This document shows positions 1 through 12,337 of a stretch of 64,000 bases of DNA, piece by piece. Made by a program: the position numbers and the translations under genes. Below the pieces are notes generated by a model. The model ran no database searches. It was not told the origin of the DNA and was given only the letters and a program-made list of their open reading frames with translations. The number at the start of each line of letters is the position of its first letter. The stretch's first letter is position 1. Source of the DNA: Zonotrichia leucophrys gambelii (Eukaryota; Chordata; Aves; Passeriformes; Passerellidae); assembly GCF_028769735.1 (NCBI RefSeq), contig NC_088173.1:7399038-7463037 (forward strand), given 5' to 3'.

Positions 1-2536
1 TTATTCAGAAAGGAGAGAAACAACCTGTGGCAGTCACTGAGTGACTTACTACAAATGGCATGATTAAATTTTTCTGATGTCGTAAGGTATGCTAAGGAAT
101 GAAAACCTTTAGAACACACAGAAAAACATTTTGTTTCATGTGAAACAAAATAAGCCTGCCATTCATCTCCAGCTAAATGAAAGTACACCAGTCACCAAAA
201 AGGGGGAAGAAAATTGTTATTTTCTTCACTGTAGAAACCCAATGCACTGATAGAAAGCTGCCTTACAGTTTCCTTACTGTTGCAGGAAACTGAAGGACTA
301 TACTTATCAGGAGTGTTTATCTTCGTGATTTCTTTCCATTAAAGGCAAGGAATTTTACTGCTTCTCACACCATCCTGGTTTGACATCAGTATAGGTATTG
401 GGAGCTAAGGGATTTCATTCATCTCTCCATTGTTTTGTTTCACAGAATAATAGAATAGTTTGGATTGGAAGGGACCTTTGAAGACTATTTAAACTAACCC
501 CCATGCCACGAGCAGGGCATTTTTATCTTGTCCTGGTATGTGTTTATAAAGAGAAAATATAGTTATGTTTAAAGGACTTTTCTGTAATTTTGTTTTGTGA
601 TTTATTCTTCATTAATTTTGTCATAACAAGTATATGCAAATTTTTCTTCTTCTAAGACTATGCTAATAGTTTAGGATTTTAAAATACTTTCAGGTGCAAA
701 TGCTAATTCCATATTTTTACATTATCCAACTGTAATTTCTAGTAATGATATGAGTGTAGAATAGTATCTCTCCTACATACTATGCAACAGGAACTGCATG
801 TGGATCTAAGATTTTAATCTTTAGCTGGTGAATATGAACATTCCTATCTTGTGGGAACATTTTTATTAAGTCTAATTTACTAAAACGAAACAACTCCTGT
901 TATATAGAAACATTCTTGGCAAACAAGGAAGTGTGTTTGCACAGCCTGCAAATCAAATTATAACTTCCTGTAGTATGTTTGTTGTATAATATGGAATGAG
1001 AAAACGAGGAGCAGGTACTCACTCTAGTTCCTTACTTGAAAAGGGTTCTGTCTCCCAGAGCTAATACCAGCATTGCCAACAGCAAATAGGATATTTTCAG
1101 GACCTTATGTATTTTAACTATTCTTTGGTAAACTGTATTAAATTAATTATCCAAGTCTGCTTCTTGTTAATTGTTCAGTGAAGTACTTTTGATATAACAT
1201 TTTTATTTCCAGAGCTTACGTGTGAACACAGAAGCACATCCTTTTCTACCAAGTCCCCAAGTGCCATTTCTTCAGTTGGGAAAGGGGAGAAGAAAAGAAA
1301 AGAAACAAAGGGAGTGTATTACTGATGCTGTCACTCTTCAGGATGAATCGTTCATGTATTATTTTAATTACAGGGAAAACATGGGAAAAAAAACCTATTT
1401 GTTGCATCCCCTGCTTCCTATGTATAACAGTGGACTGAGCTTTTGTACTTCTGCAAATTGTTTCATATTTTAACATGTCTTCACAATAAGCTTTCTTTAC
1501 AAAAAAGATTGTTCTTGAAGGTTTTCAACGCTAGAGTCTGTAATCCACACAGGCTGCCTGATGCACTCCACTGTGACAAACTGAGACGTCAGCCTAGACT
1601 GCCCAAGCCCTGTGGCAGCTTTGCTGCCTGGCCCCAGCTTCCCCATGAAAAAAGCAACTCCTTTTGTTCTTGGAAATGCAGTACCTGCTCTTCCTTTAGA
1701 AACACATCTGGGCTGATTACAAGGATGCCATTCCCACAGACTCATCATCGTGGTGCTGATAGTGCTTGGCTGGCTGAGTGTGAACCTTTGCTCTGTGCTC
1801 GGGATCGCCCAGCTCTCCAGCAGGGCTGCAGGGATACCTGGGGAGCTGTCCCCTGTGGGCTGTGATCTACTTCCATCCAGGGCTTTCTGAGGTTGGATTA
1901 AATCTGCTGGGAAGTGGAATGAGGCCTTCACCTGAAAGTTTTGTCATTGGTTAAATAAGACTTGGCTCACACAGTATTCGCTGAACAGTTTTTATAAAAT
2001 GCCTTAGCTCCCATATGCAGTGAGAGTTTTCTCTCTGTTTGATTTTCCTTCCTTTTTTTCCATTTGTTTTTCCAATCTTAGCTACCAATATAAAATCAGA
2101 AGCCTTGAATAGCAGCAGGCTTACTTTAACAGGCAAAGTCCAAAATCATGGATTTGGCTATATGTTTGTGGTCTCTGCACAACAAAAAGGAGCCCTTTCA
2201 TCTTCAGGTTTCAGTTTAGCTTTTAAGATTTTGAGTTGAATTTTAAACTGAAGCTAATTTTTTTTGGTTCATTCCTTGGTATTTCCCTTATTGCCTGTCT
2301 GGCCAAGGAAGTGCAAAATAGGGATATAAAATAATGTAATCACCTGTGAGCTACAGGAGTGGGTAATGGCCCAGGGCAGCGCTGTGTACATTGTGTGGGT
2401 TTTGTGTGTTATTTGCACAGTCAGAAATTACAGGGGCTCTGCAAAGACACCAAAAGGAATGAGCAGAGTGGGAACAGGGCTCTTCCAGTGCTGGGCCTGT
2501 GTTGTGAATCATTTGTCCTTCTTTTTCTGCTCCCAG
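1..2536. other. NIPAL1 first intron or 5' flank, no exon recognised
   Basis: AT-rich DNA with no open frame that resembles a known protein. The only recognisable element is a short CR1 remnant at 441-520. A splice acceptor at 2531-2536 ends the region. The NIPAL1 exon that follows starts in phase 1, so a short coding exon must lie upstream. I could not identify it here, and no CpG-rich promoter-like block is visible, so it is probably before base 1. Confidence 0.6.
441..520 (-). mobile_element. CR1 LINE 3'-end fragment
   Basis: The stretch reads cacagaataatagaatag followed by ttggaagggacc and a degraded ccccatgcca. This matches the reverse complement of the avian CR1 3' end (facing-gene form: lead bases, tggaagggacctt, then a ccctgccatgggcaggg-like block). 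Only about 80 bp remain, which is the usual 5'-truncated remnant. Confidence 0.75.
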
Positions 2537-2803
2537 GTGCTGTGCTCTCTTTTTCTCGCCCTGACTCCTGCCAGGCATGGTGCCAGATCACCAGCGTGTC
2601 TGAATCACACTCTCCTCTCCTCACCTCTATGGAGGGGGCTGGCAATCAAACAAACTGGAGCAATTCCCTTCCTTCTGGAAGCAAATACCACCTCTACATT
2701 GGCTTGGCTTTGGCTATAGGCTCCAGTATCTTTATTGGTTCTAGTTTCATACTCAAGAAGAAAGGACTTTTGAAACTGGCAGACAGAGGAGTCACCCGAG
2801 CTG
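2537..2803 (+). CDS. NIPAL1: NIPAL1 exon 2: N-terminal domain and first membrane helix
   Basis: The acceptor is tctgctcccag and the donor is ctg/gtaggt. The exon starts in phase 1 (GT GCT GTG) and ends one base into a codon. It encodes about 88 residues: a luminal or extracellular stretch with two N-glycosylation sequons (NQT and NWS), then the first helix ([18 protein letters not shown]) and the basic [12 protein letters not shown] loop. Confidence 0.92.
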
Positions 2804-5800
2804 GTAGGTGATGGTGCCATCCTTGCTCCTGCTGGGGACACAAACACCTCTTCTAACTTGACAAAATCAAGGTTCAAGTCACAGATCACATGTTTGAAAT
2901 TACTTTAATGGCGATCAGAAGTCCTGTCTTGGTGAGGGATGGAGATATGATACTATTTCTGTGTGTGGTTACAGGGACTGGGATTTCAGAACTCTTAGGA
3001 CTAAGGAATATGCAGGGCATATTACATCTAGTGAGCTGGTGCTATTTCCTCACTGAGAGCAAATAGTTACCGAAATAAAATTCTTTATTTGTCTTATCCT
3101 CCAAAATGCCATTCTCCCTCTTTCTTCAATCTTTCTTCCCCCTCATTTGAGATTGAAAGTCTTAGTTTGGTTTAGCTTTTTGGTTTTGCTCGGCTTCTTA
3201 AAATGAGTGCAATGAGTTGTAGAAATGACATTTATTACAGAAGTTTCTACAGTTAGTACAACTATCCCTTCATCAAAGTCAACAGATGAACAGCTAGAAA
3301 AAGAACAGTTGCACTAATGTCTTAATTTGCTTTGCATGGATTTAAATACATAGCATTAGCAGTTTTTCTTTTTTGTGCTATCTTTATTGGAAAATATTAT
3401 TCCAGGGAATTTGGTTATTTGAAAAAACTCTGATACTGAATATTAGATATACTTATGTTTTATGTAAAAAAAAAGTCATGCACATGGGGGCATTGTTCTT
3501 TCTAATTTCTTCAAACCTAAAGTAAAAGGAGAGTCAAACTGCAGCTGACTGTATGAATATATTTGATCTGACCTGGAAAAGCATTTTGAAACATCTCTAA
3601 AGCTCACCAAAAATCTTTATAAACATTTTACTTTTGCTTGAAACTTCTCCTCTGTGAATATTTAGTCAAATAGCATTTTCTGAAAGCCCAAGTCACAAAG
3701 CAGTAGAGTCATTAATAAAATGTCAGTCAAAATCAAATATTCTTCTTTTTGCATCTAGGTAACATGCTCTTTTTGTACTTTGTAAGTGCAAATGTGAAGC
3801 TGTACTTTTTGTTTCTTACAGTAAGGTGATCTGTTTCCTATAAGATAAAGTTATTTTTTTCTCTTTCAGGACAAGGTGGATATTCTTATTTGAAGGAATG
3901 GGTTTGGTGGGCTGGACTGCTATCAAGTAAGTCAGCTCTTTCCTTTCAGCCTATCTGTAAATCTACAAAAAGCAGATTGTTTTAAATAGATTTATTGTCT
4001 GATTTTTCATTCCCTTCACTTAAAAGAAATTTTCTTTTCAATCACATTCATGACAAGCTCTTCTCATATGCCATCTTTCAAATACTGCATTTGGTCTTAA
4101 GAGCTCTTTGTAGAATAACCATCTTTTCTTTAATATCTGGTAAAATGCCATGGAATTGCCTCTGTCCAGATTCTAGGAGTACTTAGGAGAAGAGTATTCT
4201 ACTTTCTTCCAGCATTTATTAGTTGGGCAGCTGATTTTGAAATGAAAATGTGCACGTATAGTGCAGAAAAAAGATTTTGGTTTGTATTTGCTGTTAGAGT
4301 TGTCGTACAAAATATTTACAACAGTGTGCCTTTTAATATTCTCCTCCAAGCTGATCCAAATGTTCTTTCTTCTGCAGTGGGATTAGGAGAAGCTGCAAAC
4401 TTTGCTGCCTATGCCTTTGCACCTGCAACCTTGGTTACCCCCTTGGGTGCCCTGAGTGTTCTCATAAGGTCAGTACCAATGGGGAGCGAACCTTGGCCAA
4501 TGAACCACCGAGGGAAAAAACACTGGCTTTGGCTGAAAGGAGAGATTTTTAATAAAAAAACTGAAAATCAATTTATGGGCAAAAATTGTTTTTTGTTGAT
4601 TGCTGGAAATATATATATCCTTATTTAGAACTGAGTTATCTGGGTAGATAGAACCAAAAGTCTTGTTGCAAAGGTCACTGAAGGCCTTCCCAGTAGCTTT
4701 TCACCTAGATCACAAAGTAATTCTTATCAGCATAAACAAGGTATACTGCTGATAGAAGGTAATTTAGCTATTCCTAGAGAACTGGAACTTTATGAACTGT
4801 TATCCTGTTCTTTAACTAAATTTTAAATAAAAATACAGCATTCCTTCACAAAATTTTTTCAAAACATTTCTATTGATAGGAGCACAATTTCATATTAATG
4901 CACAGTTAGTAAACTATTTGGTTTTGTTTGGTCTTTTTGAAATCTTTCTGGAAAGAAGGCAAAGAAAATCTAAGCTTTCTTCTGTATCCACAATTAAAAT
5001 TTGTGGTTCTTTTGAAACATAAATGTCCTTCACAGACTTATTGTTTCCTATCTATGAAGAAAAAAAATTCCAAGGTCTTAAACACATACAGTAATATGGC
5101 TATCATAGCAGCAGAAAGGACATAGACTGTACATAAAAAAACTTATAGGAAATAATCTTTTAGCAAAATGAAATTACAGTATTTTAAATGTAAAACTCTG
5201 ATTTTTAAGAACTGAGTATTTTATATGAAGCACTGTGTTTAAAACAACATGTGCCACATATTAAAAACAAAACAGAAAAATAACCCAAACAAAAAAACCC
5301 CAAACAAACAAGTCTCCCTTAGGATGCTTGGAATAATCCACCTGCTCAAACTGCAGCTGTTCTGTCATAGCAAAACCAAAACCAATGTAACTGAGTCTCT
5401 GCAGTGGGGCTGGGGTCAGCCTGTTGGTAAATGCAGATCAGCAGGATGCCTGGCTGCTGCTGTGCAAAAACAGCTTGAGCTTTATTGCCCTCTTCTTTGA
5501 TGGGGAGAGCAATCATTCAAATTTTCATGAGACAGAGGGGTTGTTAGAACTTCATGTCAGTGAACTCATTACCCTTGTGTGAAAAAAATGTCTGTGTTTT
5601 GATCAGTGGGTTGAGTAACTATTTGTGTGTTCACACACCATTAAGCCTGTGTCTGTGCCCGAGGTTGTTCTCCAACAGGCTAATCATGCCCTGTGAGTGG
5701 TGTTTTAGGCCATGTTATTGTGCTCAGGTTAAATAATCAACCCCGTGGAGATCCTGGGGTTGATCTCTGAAGGGGGAGACATGCCTTCTCTGTGTTTTGG

Positions 5801-7135
5801 GGGGAGCCCTGGCAAGCCAGGCAGAAAGTGTGCCTGGGTGGGAGAGCCTGAGGATGGATGAGGAATAGTTTCCAGCACTCATGTGCATTGGTTGTAATGC
5901 CAAATGAACTGCTTTGAGCCAATTTTGGAAGAAAGAAACGGCTTCTGTGGTTAATCTACAGTGAGAGTGCATACCCTGACCCAGGCTCCTTAGCAATTTG
6001 GACCCTTTTACAACCTGGAAGGAAGAATTGAGGGTTGCTAAACTCCCTAAAACCTGACCTTGCCTTCTTGGTCATGACCAACTTTCTTGGAAAAACTCCT
6101 CACAATTTGATTGTTTCAGACTGGTTTACCATATATTCAAATTCAAAAGAGGTTTTCCGATATGCTACACAGAGAGATTTTGAATGTCTTCTGTGCGTGA
6201 TGGAGCTGAACATTTTATTTCTGTTTTGCCAAACAGTGCTATATTGTCATCCTATTTTTTAAATGAGAAGCTGAATATTCATGGAAAGCTGGGCTGTGTA
6301 CTGAGCATTTTGGGGTCAACAGTCATGGTTATTCATGCCCCAGAGGAGGAGGAGGTCACCTCACTAGATGAGATGGAAAGAAAGCTGCAAGATCCAGGTC
6401 TGTATGCGATTGCAGTGAAGATATGCTGCAGTTCACAGGGAAGTGTCTGGGACACTGAACAACTCTGAGCATGTTTGTGAGCATAGTCTGATGTTGTGTG
6501 TATTACCCTTCCCTTTCCTCTTTTTCACAGTGTTTGTTACATTTGCTGTTCTGCTGACAGTCGTTGCCCTTGTCCTGATCATTGTTGTGGCTCCAAAGAG
6601 AGGTCAGACAAACATACTGATCTACATTTTAATTTGCTCTCTCATCGGTGCCTTCTCCGTCTCGTCTGTGAAGGGTCTGGGCATTGCCATCAAGCAGCTG
6701 CTGCAGAGGAAGCCAGTCTATCGCCATCCCCTGGTTTACATTCTGGTGGGCATCCTGGTGCTCTCAGTCAGCACTCAGATCAGCTACCTCAACAAAGCCC
6801 TGGACGTGTTCAACACATCCCTTGTGACGCCCATTTACTACGTGTGCTTCACTGCCACAGTGGTGACGTGCTCCATCATCTTGTTCAAGGAGTGGAGCAG
6901 TATGGAACCGGGTGACATCATTGGAACCCTGAGTGGATTCTGCAGCATCATCATTGGCATCTTCCTACTGCACGCTTTCAAGAACACTAACATCACCTGG
7001 AGTCAGCTGATGTCCTCTGTTGCCAAAGAATCGTCACCGCCACACCGTGACTCTGAAACCAGTCACACTTTGCTGGAGAGCATGGAAAACCCAGCTTTGG
7101 CATATGAGGAGGACAACATTTTATTCAGTCAGTGA
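2537..7135 (+). CDS. NIPAL1: NIPAL1 gene, NIPA-like magnesium transporter (5' incomplete)
   Basis: Five coding exons (2537-2803, 3870-3926, 4378-4468, 6237-6397, 6531-7135) join in frame and add up to 393 codons plus one leading base and the stop. The mammalian protein is about 410 residues, so roughly 15 N-terminal residues are missing. The product is a multi-pass membrane protein of the NIPA (DUF803, EamA-like) family, which transports Mg2+ and other divalent cations. NIPAL1/NIPA3 is reported at the Golgi and plasma membrane. Family signatures seen include [34 protein letters not shown], an acidic [14 protein letters not shown] loop, [20 protein letters not shown] and [19 protein letters not shown]. 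All junctions have GT/AG ends and compatible phases. NIPA4 (NIPAL4) and NIPA1/2 are the alternatives; the N-terminal [12 protein letters not shown] stretch and the position next to TXK favour NIPAL1. Confidence 0.93.
3870..3926 (+). CDS. NIPAL1: NIPAL1 exon 3
   Basis: A 57-bp exon between ctctttcag and gtaagt. It encodes [18 protein letters not shown], the highly conserved loop and start of the second helix of NIPA proteins. Phases fit both neighbours: G/GA before and A/TG after. Confidence 0.93.
4378..4468 (+). CDS. NIPAL1: NIPAL1 exon 4
   Basis: A 91-bp exon between ttcttctgcag and gtcagt. It encodes [18 protein letters not shown] and the following [11 protein letters not shown], the most conserved core of the family. 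It ends AG, which joins T of the next exon to give serine. Confidence 0.94.
6237..6397 (+). CDS. NIPAL1: NIPAL1 exon 5
   Basis: A 161-bp exon between gccaaacag and gtctgt. It encodes [19 protein letters not shown], a helix ending TVMVIHAP, and the acidic loop [18 protein letters not shown], thought to be cytosolic. The donor is weak (ccag/gtctgt), but the phase and homology are clear. Confidence 0.93.
6531..7135 (+). CDS. NIPAL1: NIPAL1 terminal coding exon
   Basis: The acceptor is ctctttttcacag and the stop is TGA at 7133-7135. It encodes about 200 residues with several hydrophobic helices, the loop [13 protein letters not shown], and the block [20 protein letters not shown] hydrophilic tail with a dileucine-like TLLES and an acidic EEDN segment ends the protein. 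The tail is the least conserved part of the family. Confidence 0.95.
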
Positions 7136-9700
7136 AACACTCAAGCAGTGTTCATCGTCAAAGTATCATGAATTGCAAACTCAGCCCACCCATGTCTACG
7201 AGAAAGCCCAACTCTTCTGCAGTCCTCTGGAAATTTGCCTGTGGGGCCTGTTAAGTGTGGACCACTCCTCTATCAGCTGTTGGCAGTAACGAGTGAAAAT
7301 GGTCAGTAATTAGCACAACAGACAGAAACCTGGTGGTGATTATATGTTAGACAATTAAAAACATGGTCCTTTTTTAATGCAGCCTCTCTTCCTGGGAAAT
7401 TTTAGCAAAACAGAATGGTCTTTGTAAGCCATGTTTAAAAATACAGTTTTCTTTTGATGATAAAAGACAATCCTTGCTGAAGTGGCAGGTACTCTGCTAT
7501 TATCTTGTGATGGCCTTAATATTTCTGGCTGTCTTTATATTTTTGTAATTTATTGCCAAGCAAGCTTGTAAATACTCTACATGAAGGATATTCATTGAAG
7601 ACATAACATGAAGAAAACAGTGTTTAACCATTTTAGTTTTTCATTTAAAATTTTGTGCAAGATTTTTTTCACTTTTGATGACCTTCCAATGAACATTGAT
7701 TGGATGTGACAAAAAAATTTTAGCAAATACAATTCTTGATATATCTCAGCTTTTCTACCCAAGGAATCCTGAATGGATTGTGAATTCCTGAATGTGCCTG
7801 TACTTTTTTATTTCAAAACTAAGACCAAGTTTAAGAAAAAAAAATGCATTTGCCTGCGAACAGCTGCTACTGGCTTAAAAAATTACATGAGGTTATAGAA
7901 TTAAGTATTCAAATCCAGGAGAAAAACAGAACCTGCAATTAAAATTTTCTCCTTTGTTTCATATAGTTTTGAGGATTACGAAGTGGCTTTACTTATTTCC
8001 ATAATTCTTCCTTATACAGCCATCTATAACCCATATATACAACCATCAGAACCCATATAAGCTTTTCAAATTTTTTTCCTTATTTTCTGGGAAGGTATTG
8101 TTCTTTATTAATAATAAAGCAGTTCTGTTAATTTTTATTCTTAGTGCAAAATTCATTTTACAATCTATGCACTACTTCTAAAAATACTAGGTAGGGGATG
8201 AGCTGTAGGCAAGGGGTGAGAAATGTCAGAATGTCTTTTTTTTGAGTTTGGACTTCTCTAAAAAAGAGTATTCACCTCTATTAGATATTTTACAATATGT
8301 TAACCTACCAGAGACCTTGAAGATTGGTAACTGTACTGTAACACTGCAGTTCCTCAGTTGTGGTCACTGATCTTCCTGTCACAAAAAAACTTGAACTGTC
8401 CATGGTTTGCTCATTACAATCTTTGTTTTCCACTTTGTAAGTAAGTAACTTCAGCAATCAGACATGTGGTTGGTGACAAGCTCATCAGAAAGTAGCATTT
8501 CCAATCTTTGGATTTCTAAGTGTGAGTCCAGAAAGTTTGCCAGAGGATGCCATGACTTCAGCAGTTAAAAACTGGCTTTAATCAGCTGAAATTTATATGC
8601 CAAGCAGAACTTCCTCATGAAGCAGGCTATATGCTTTCTGATGTTCAAATGGTTTAGCAGAAGAAGACAGTTTGGATGGATAGAAAATTGTTCTGCCAAA
8701 GAAAGCTCATCCTTTACAAAAGGGTTGCTGCTTGTATTTCATATATTTGTGTGGCATCACTGTTACCCAGCAAAAGGGACATTTTCACCAAAAATGTACT
8801 TTCCTTCAAAATATAATGACATTGTATAAATTATCAATTTGGAGCATTTTTCAGCTTGAGTGATGAAATTCACAGCAATTCTTTGCTGTTAAAAAAGCTT
8901 CAGACAGAAAATCTACTAACAGGGTTTCATTACTTCTTAGTTAATGTAGAGAATACTTTGGTTCTATTGACCAGATTCAAGCTTCAAAATCTTAATAGCT
9001 AAAAACAAGTAATACAAACAAAAATAAAACCAAGGATGGAGGGGGTTTTATAGCTTGTTCTTTAAAAAAAACCTTGCTTTTCACTCTGAATTACACAATT
9101 CGAAGAATAACTGAAGAAAATATTGACTGTGAAAAAGATAAAAAGAAATGCTTTTACATAGTTCATGGCCTCTTTATTTGCTTACAGAGTCATCGCTGTG
9201 GTGTGACCAAATGAGTTATTTGTAAGAAATAGCAACCAGTCCAGCTCTTGAATGGACGTGTGTTGGCATTTTTTAAAGATATGTCATAATAGTTTCTTTG
9301 AGAAGGCTGTGGACTCCTTATGTACCTGCTGCTGGCAATAATTAGCTTATACCAAGCAAAATTCCTGTGTTTTCTACTGGATCTGTGTATCTGCTATTAC
9401 ACATAAATAGCAACTAATAATAAAAGAATGTTATTTTCTAACAATGTCAAAAAACCAAAGTTAATGGTTATTTTTGTGGCATACAAGAAGTTCATCATGG
9501 TAGAAATAAATTAGTGATTATTTTTTATATAAAAACATTTGTTGTAAGAGATGCTATTTTTTTAAATGTTTATATTTAGTTACTAGTTTAGAATAACTTT
9601 GATTTTTTATTTGAAATTATGCTAATATTTCTCTCATAATAAATTATTCATGGTTATGTACTAAATTATCTGTGATTTTTAAACAGAGATAAAAAAAAGA
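7136..9700 (+). other. Probable NIPAL1 3' UTR and downstream DNA
   Basis: AT-rich sequence with no gene follows the NIPAL1 stop. Candidate poly(A) signals in sense are ATTAAA at 7354-7359, AATAAA at 8113-8118 (followed by a T-rich, GT-containing stretch) and AATAAA at 9505-9510. The true end cannot be chosen from sequence alone. Confidence 0.5.
8113..8118 (+). terminator. Candidate NIPAL1 polyadenylation signal
   Basis: AATAAA lies about 980 bp after the stop. It is followed by cagttctgttaatttttat, a usable downstream U-rich element. Other signals nearby make alternative ends possible. Confidence 0.4.
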
Positions 9701-11934
9701 GTGTCATTCATATTTCTAAATTGGAGAAGAAAACCCAAAGCATGTGTGTCTCACAGCCAGTCTCAGTGGAGAGTGTTTCAGTGAGTTGCCAGGTTTCCCA
9801 GGCAATGAAATTAAGAACACTACTTAAAGTAATTAGATGTGTTTTGGTATGTAGGGTGAATGGTTAAGAAGGTAAACAAAGCAATCCTCAGAGGCAATAC
9901 ATTGCTAACCAAATTACAGCTTTTAAATGCTGATACTAAACAAATCTTGGCAGCGACTCATTATTACCATATCTCAGGACAAATTAATGGGCAATTAAGT
10001 TCCTTACATAGCTGCACCAACTAAATTTGGGTAGGTCAAGAAGACTTGGATAGGTTAAAAAAATCTGTACAATTTTGGAAGGAAATACATCAGTTATTAG
10101 TTTTGATAGAAATCTGTGATCTGGTTAATCTCTACCATCTTCATTTTGCAGCCACACTTGAAGGAACCATGCTATCAACACAATCTTCACCCCAAAGGGT
10201 ACATATTCAAAAATTCAAATTCTACTCATCAGGCTGCACCCTGGAGCTATATGGGGAATCACATATGCCTAGAAAATGTTGTTCTCTTATTCTTTAAATT
10301 CCAGCAAAATAAAAATGTTGCCATCTTATTTCAAAAACTCTAACACCTTCACGGTGATTTCTCATGGGCAGCTCCTTGCAACACTGACTCCTCCTTCTTC
10401 ACAGCACAACCAACAAAATCCATCCCTCTCCTCACCACCAGCTACCCCACTCTTTTGTAGCACTCATCTCCTTGTTGGACACAGCTGTGGCCTGTTAAGG
10501 GCAGGCCTGTTCCTAATCCTGATTAGTGCAGCTGCAACTCCTCAGGGGTGAGATTGCCTTCTGCACTATTCTCTTACATTCTATCCCTCCACATAAAACT
10601 GGCTAGGAAAGCATGCTAGAAAATATCCTTCCAGCAGAGCAGGTTTTAAAATGGTGCCATGGTTCAGAACATGGGTGGGAGGCTGAGCGGGAGCCAGACT
10701 GGTGGTGCATGAAGGAGGAGGGATGGTGATGTGCTCTGGTGGGCCTGCAGGGCCTCCCATTGTGAAATCTGCCAGGGGGGGAGAGGGGGAGGAGGCAGGA
10801 ATTGGTCTGAAACAAGTGTCACCAGCCCTGTACACACTAGTTATTGGTCTGCATTGTTTCTCAGGAGTACTTTTGACAAGTGAATTAATTTCACTTTCTG
10901 AAAATAAATTCCATTTTGTCAATAATGCACCTTTTTATAGAAAAGAGATGTATCCTATGTGGCTGGCTCACAAAAGCTTGGAGTTCTGCCTCTTTTCCTC
11001 CCATCCATAATACAGACTTGTTCCAAGTTTTCTGATGTTTGATCAGCAGATAGTAGCTAAATTTTTACAAATGCTGAACACTCCTACAGCCTTTGATGGA
11101 AGTTTCTCTGTATGGAGGTGTCTCCCTGTATGGAGGTGCCTCCTTTACTACTTTTTCCAGATCCCATTTTCATCATATGGAAGTTTAAAAAGAAACCAGC
11201 AAACAGACATCTCTTTATGGTTAGTGATAAGGATGTCACTAACTATTCATCTGGTTTTTTGCCTGTTAGAATATGGTTGGAATTTGACCTAAGCTCACAG
11301 TCACCATGAGGTCTAAGGTGGCCTACTTGGTCTTTATGTAAGGGTGTAGTTGTTCTGGTAAATAAATGCACTGTAGACACCTGACCTTTGTACTGCAGAT
11401 CATTTCTTGCTGCCAATTAAGTACCAGTTTCACTTTCTGAAGCAAGTTCTCATGCTTTTTCATTTATTTAGTGTCAGCTTGATGATAGCAGCTGTTAAAT
11501 TTATTCTGTGTCAGAATGTTAATAACAGCTTCTTCAAATTTTTGCCTTAGCAGTCTACAGAAAAATTATATTGGGAAGTGGAAGCCTGGTAGGCAAGCAT
11601 TATTGGCTCCAGTTATTAGATCAGCATGTTTCTAGGATGGGTGGAAACATGAATATGGGTCCCATATTCACTATGGGAAAGCTGAGTGAGAAAGGCAGGA
11701 GCAAGATGCTTTGAGTACATAAATCTGATGGAGCTGGTTTTCACTGCAGGGTGCTGTAACGTATTACACATTAACTTGCAGTAATATGGCAAAACCAGTT
11801 TTACAAGAGCTGCTTAAAAAGATGTCTCATATGTTATTCAAAGTCCCCATGTACTTTATATTGTGGAGAGAGCTTGAATTCCACATTGGTAGTGCATCAT
11901 CTGCTGAAAAGCTTTGTACTCTGTGGCCTGGGCA
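9701..11934. other. Spacer between NIPAL1 and TXK
   Basis: No gene-like frame with splice sites or homology is visible here. A GC-richer stretch at about 10380-10840 may be an unidentified interspersed repeat, but I could not assign it to a family. Confidence 0.5.
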
Positions 11935-12337
11935 TAAACTGTGGTGAGCTCCATGTGTGTACTGTGTTGTTGTCTCAGTCTTATCTGAGAGGGAGCAGAG
12001 CCGGGACAGCTGAGCTGAAGTGGCCAAGGGGATATTTTGTACCATAGAATGTCATGATCAATGTACAACCTGGGGGAGAGGGAGGGAAGTTGGCTGGGGG
12101 CTGCTGGTTACTGCCTGTGGATAGGCTGGGCATTAGTCAGCAGGGAGTGAGCGCTGGTACTGGGTTCTCTTGGGTTCTATTCCTCTCTCTCTCTCCTTTT
12201 AATCGCTATTACTATTTTACTTTGTTTCAGCTGATAACCACCCACAAGTTTTACTTTCTGACTCCCTGTCCCACCAGGGCAGAGGCAGTGAGCAAGAACT
12301 GCATGGCACTGTTACCAGCTGGGGTTAAACCACAACA
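11935..12337 (+). mobile_element. Solo LTR fragment of an avian endogenous retrovirus
   Basis: The segment holds the order typical of songbird ERV LTRs: aagtggccaaggggatatt, a U3-like part, a CT-rich run before a weak polyadenylation region, then cacccacaagttttactttc and the terminal ggggttaaaccacaaca. It ends in CA at 12337. The left edge is approximate and I saw no clear target-site duplication. No internal viral genes are present. Confidence 0.7.

Noticed and set aside
1443..1931. Open frames of 140-144 codons on both strands near 1.5-1.9 kb
   Set aside because: Both strands are open over the same DNA, neither matches the expected short NIPAL1 start exon, and there is no family signature.
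2359..2536. Upstream extension of the NIPAL1 open frame before 2537
   Set aside because: A clear acceptor (tctgctcccag) lies at 2536 and the extension has no homology; it is intron read-through.
10380..10840. GC-richer block with phrases such as cacagctgtggcctgttaag and ctcctcaggggtgagattgcc
   Set aside because: It looks like an interspersed repeat, but I cannot assign a family or ends, so I did not call an element.
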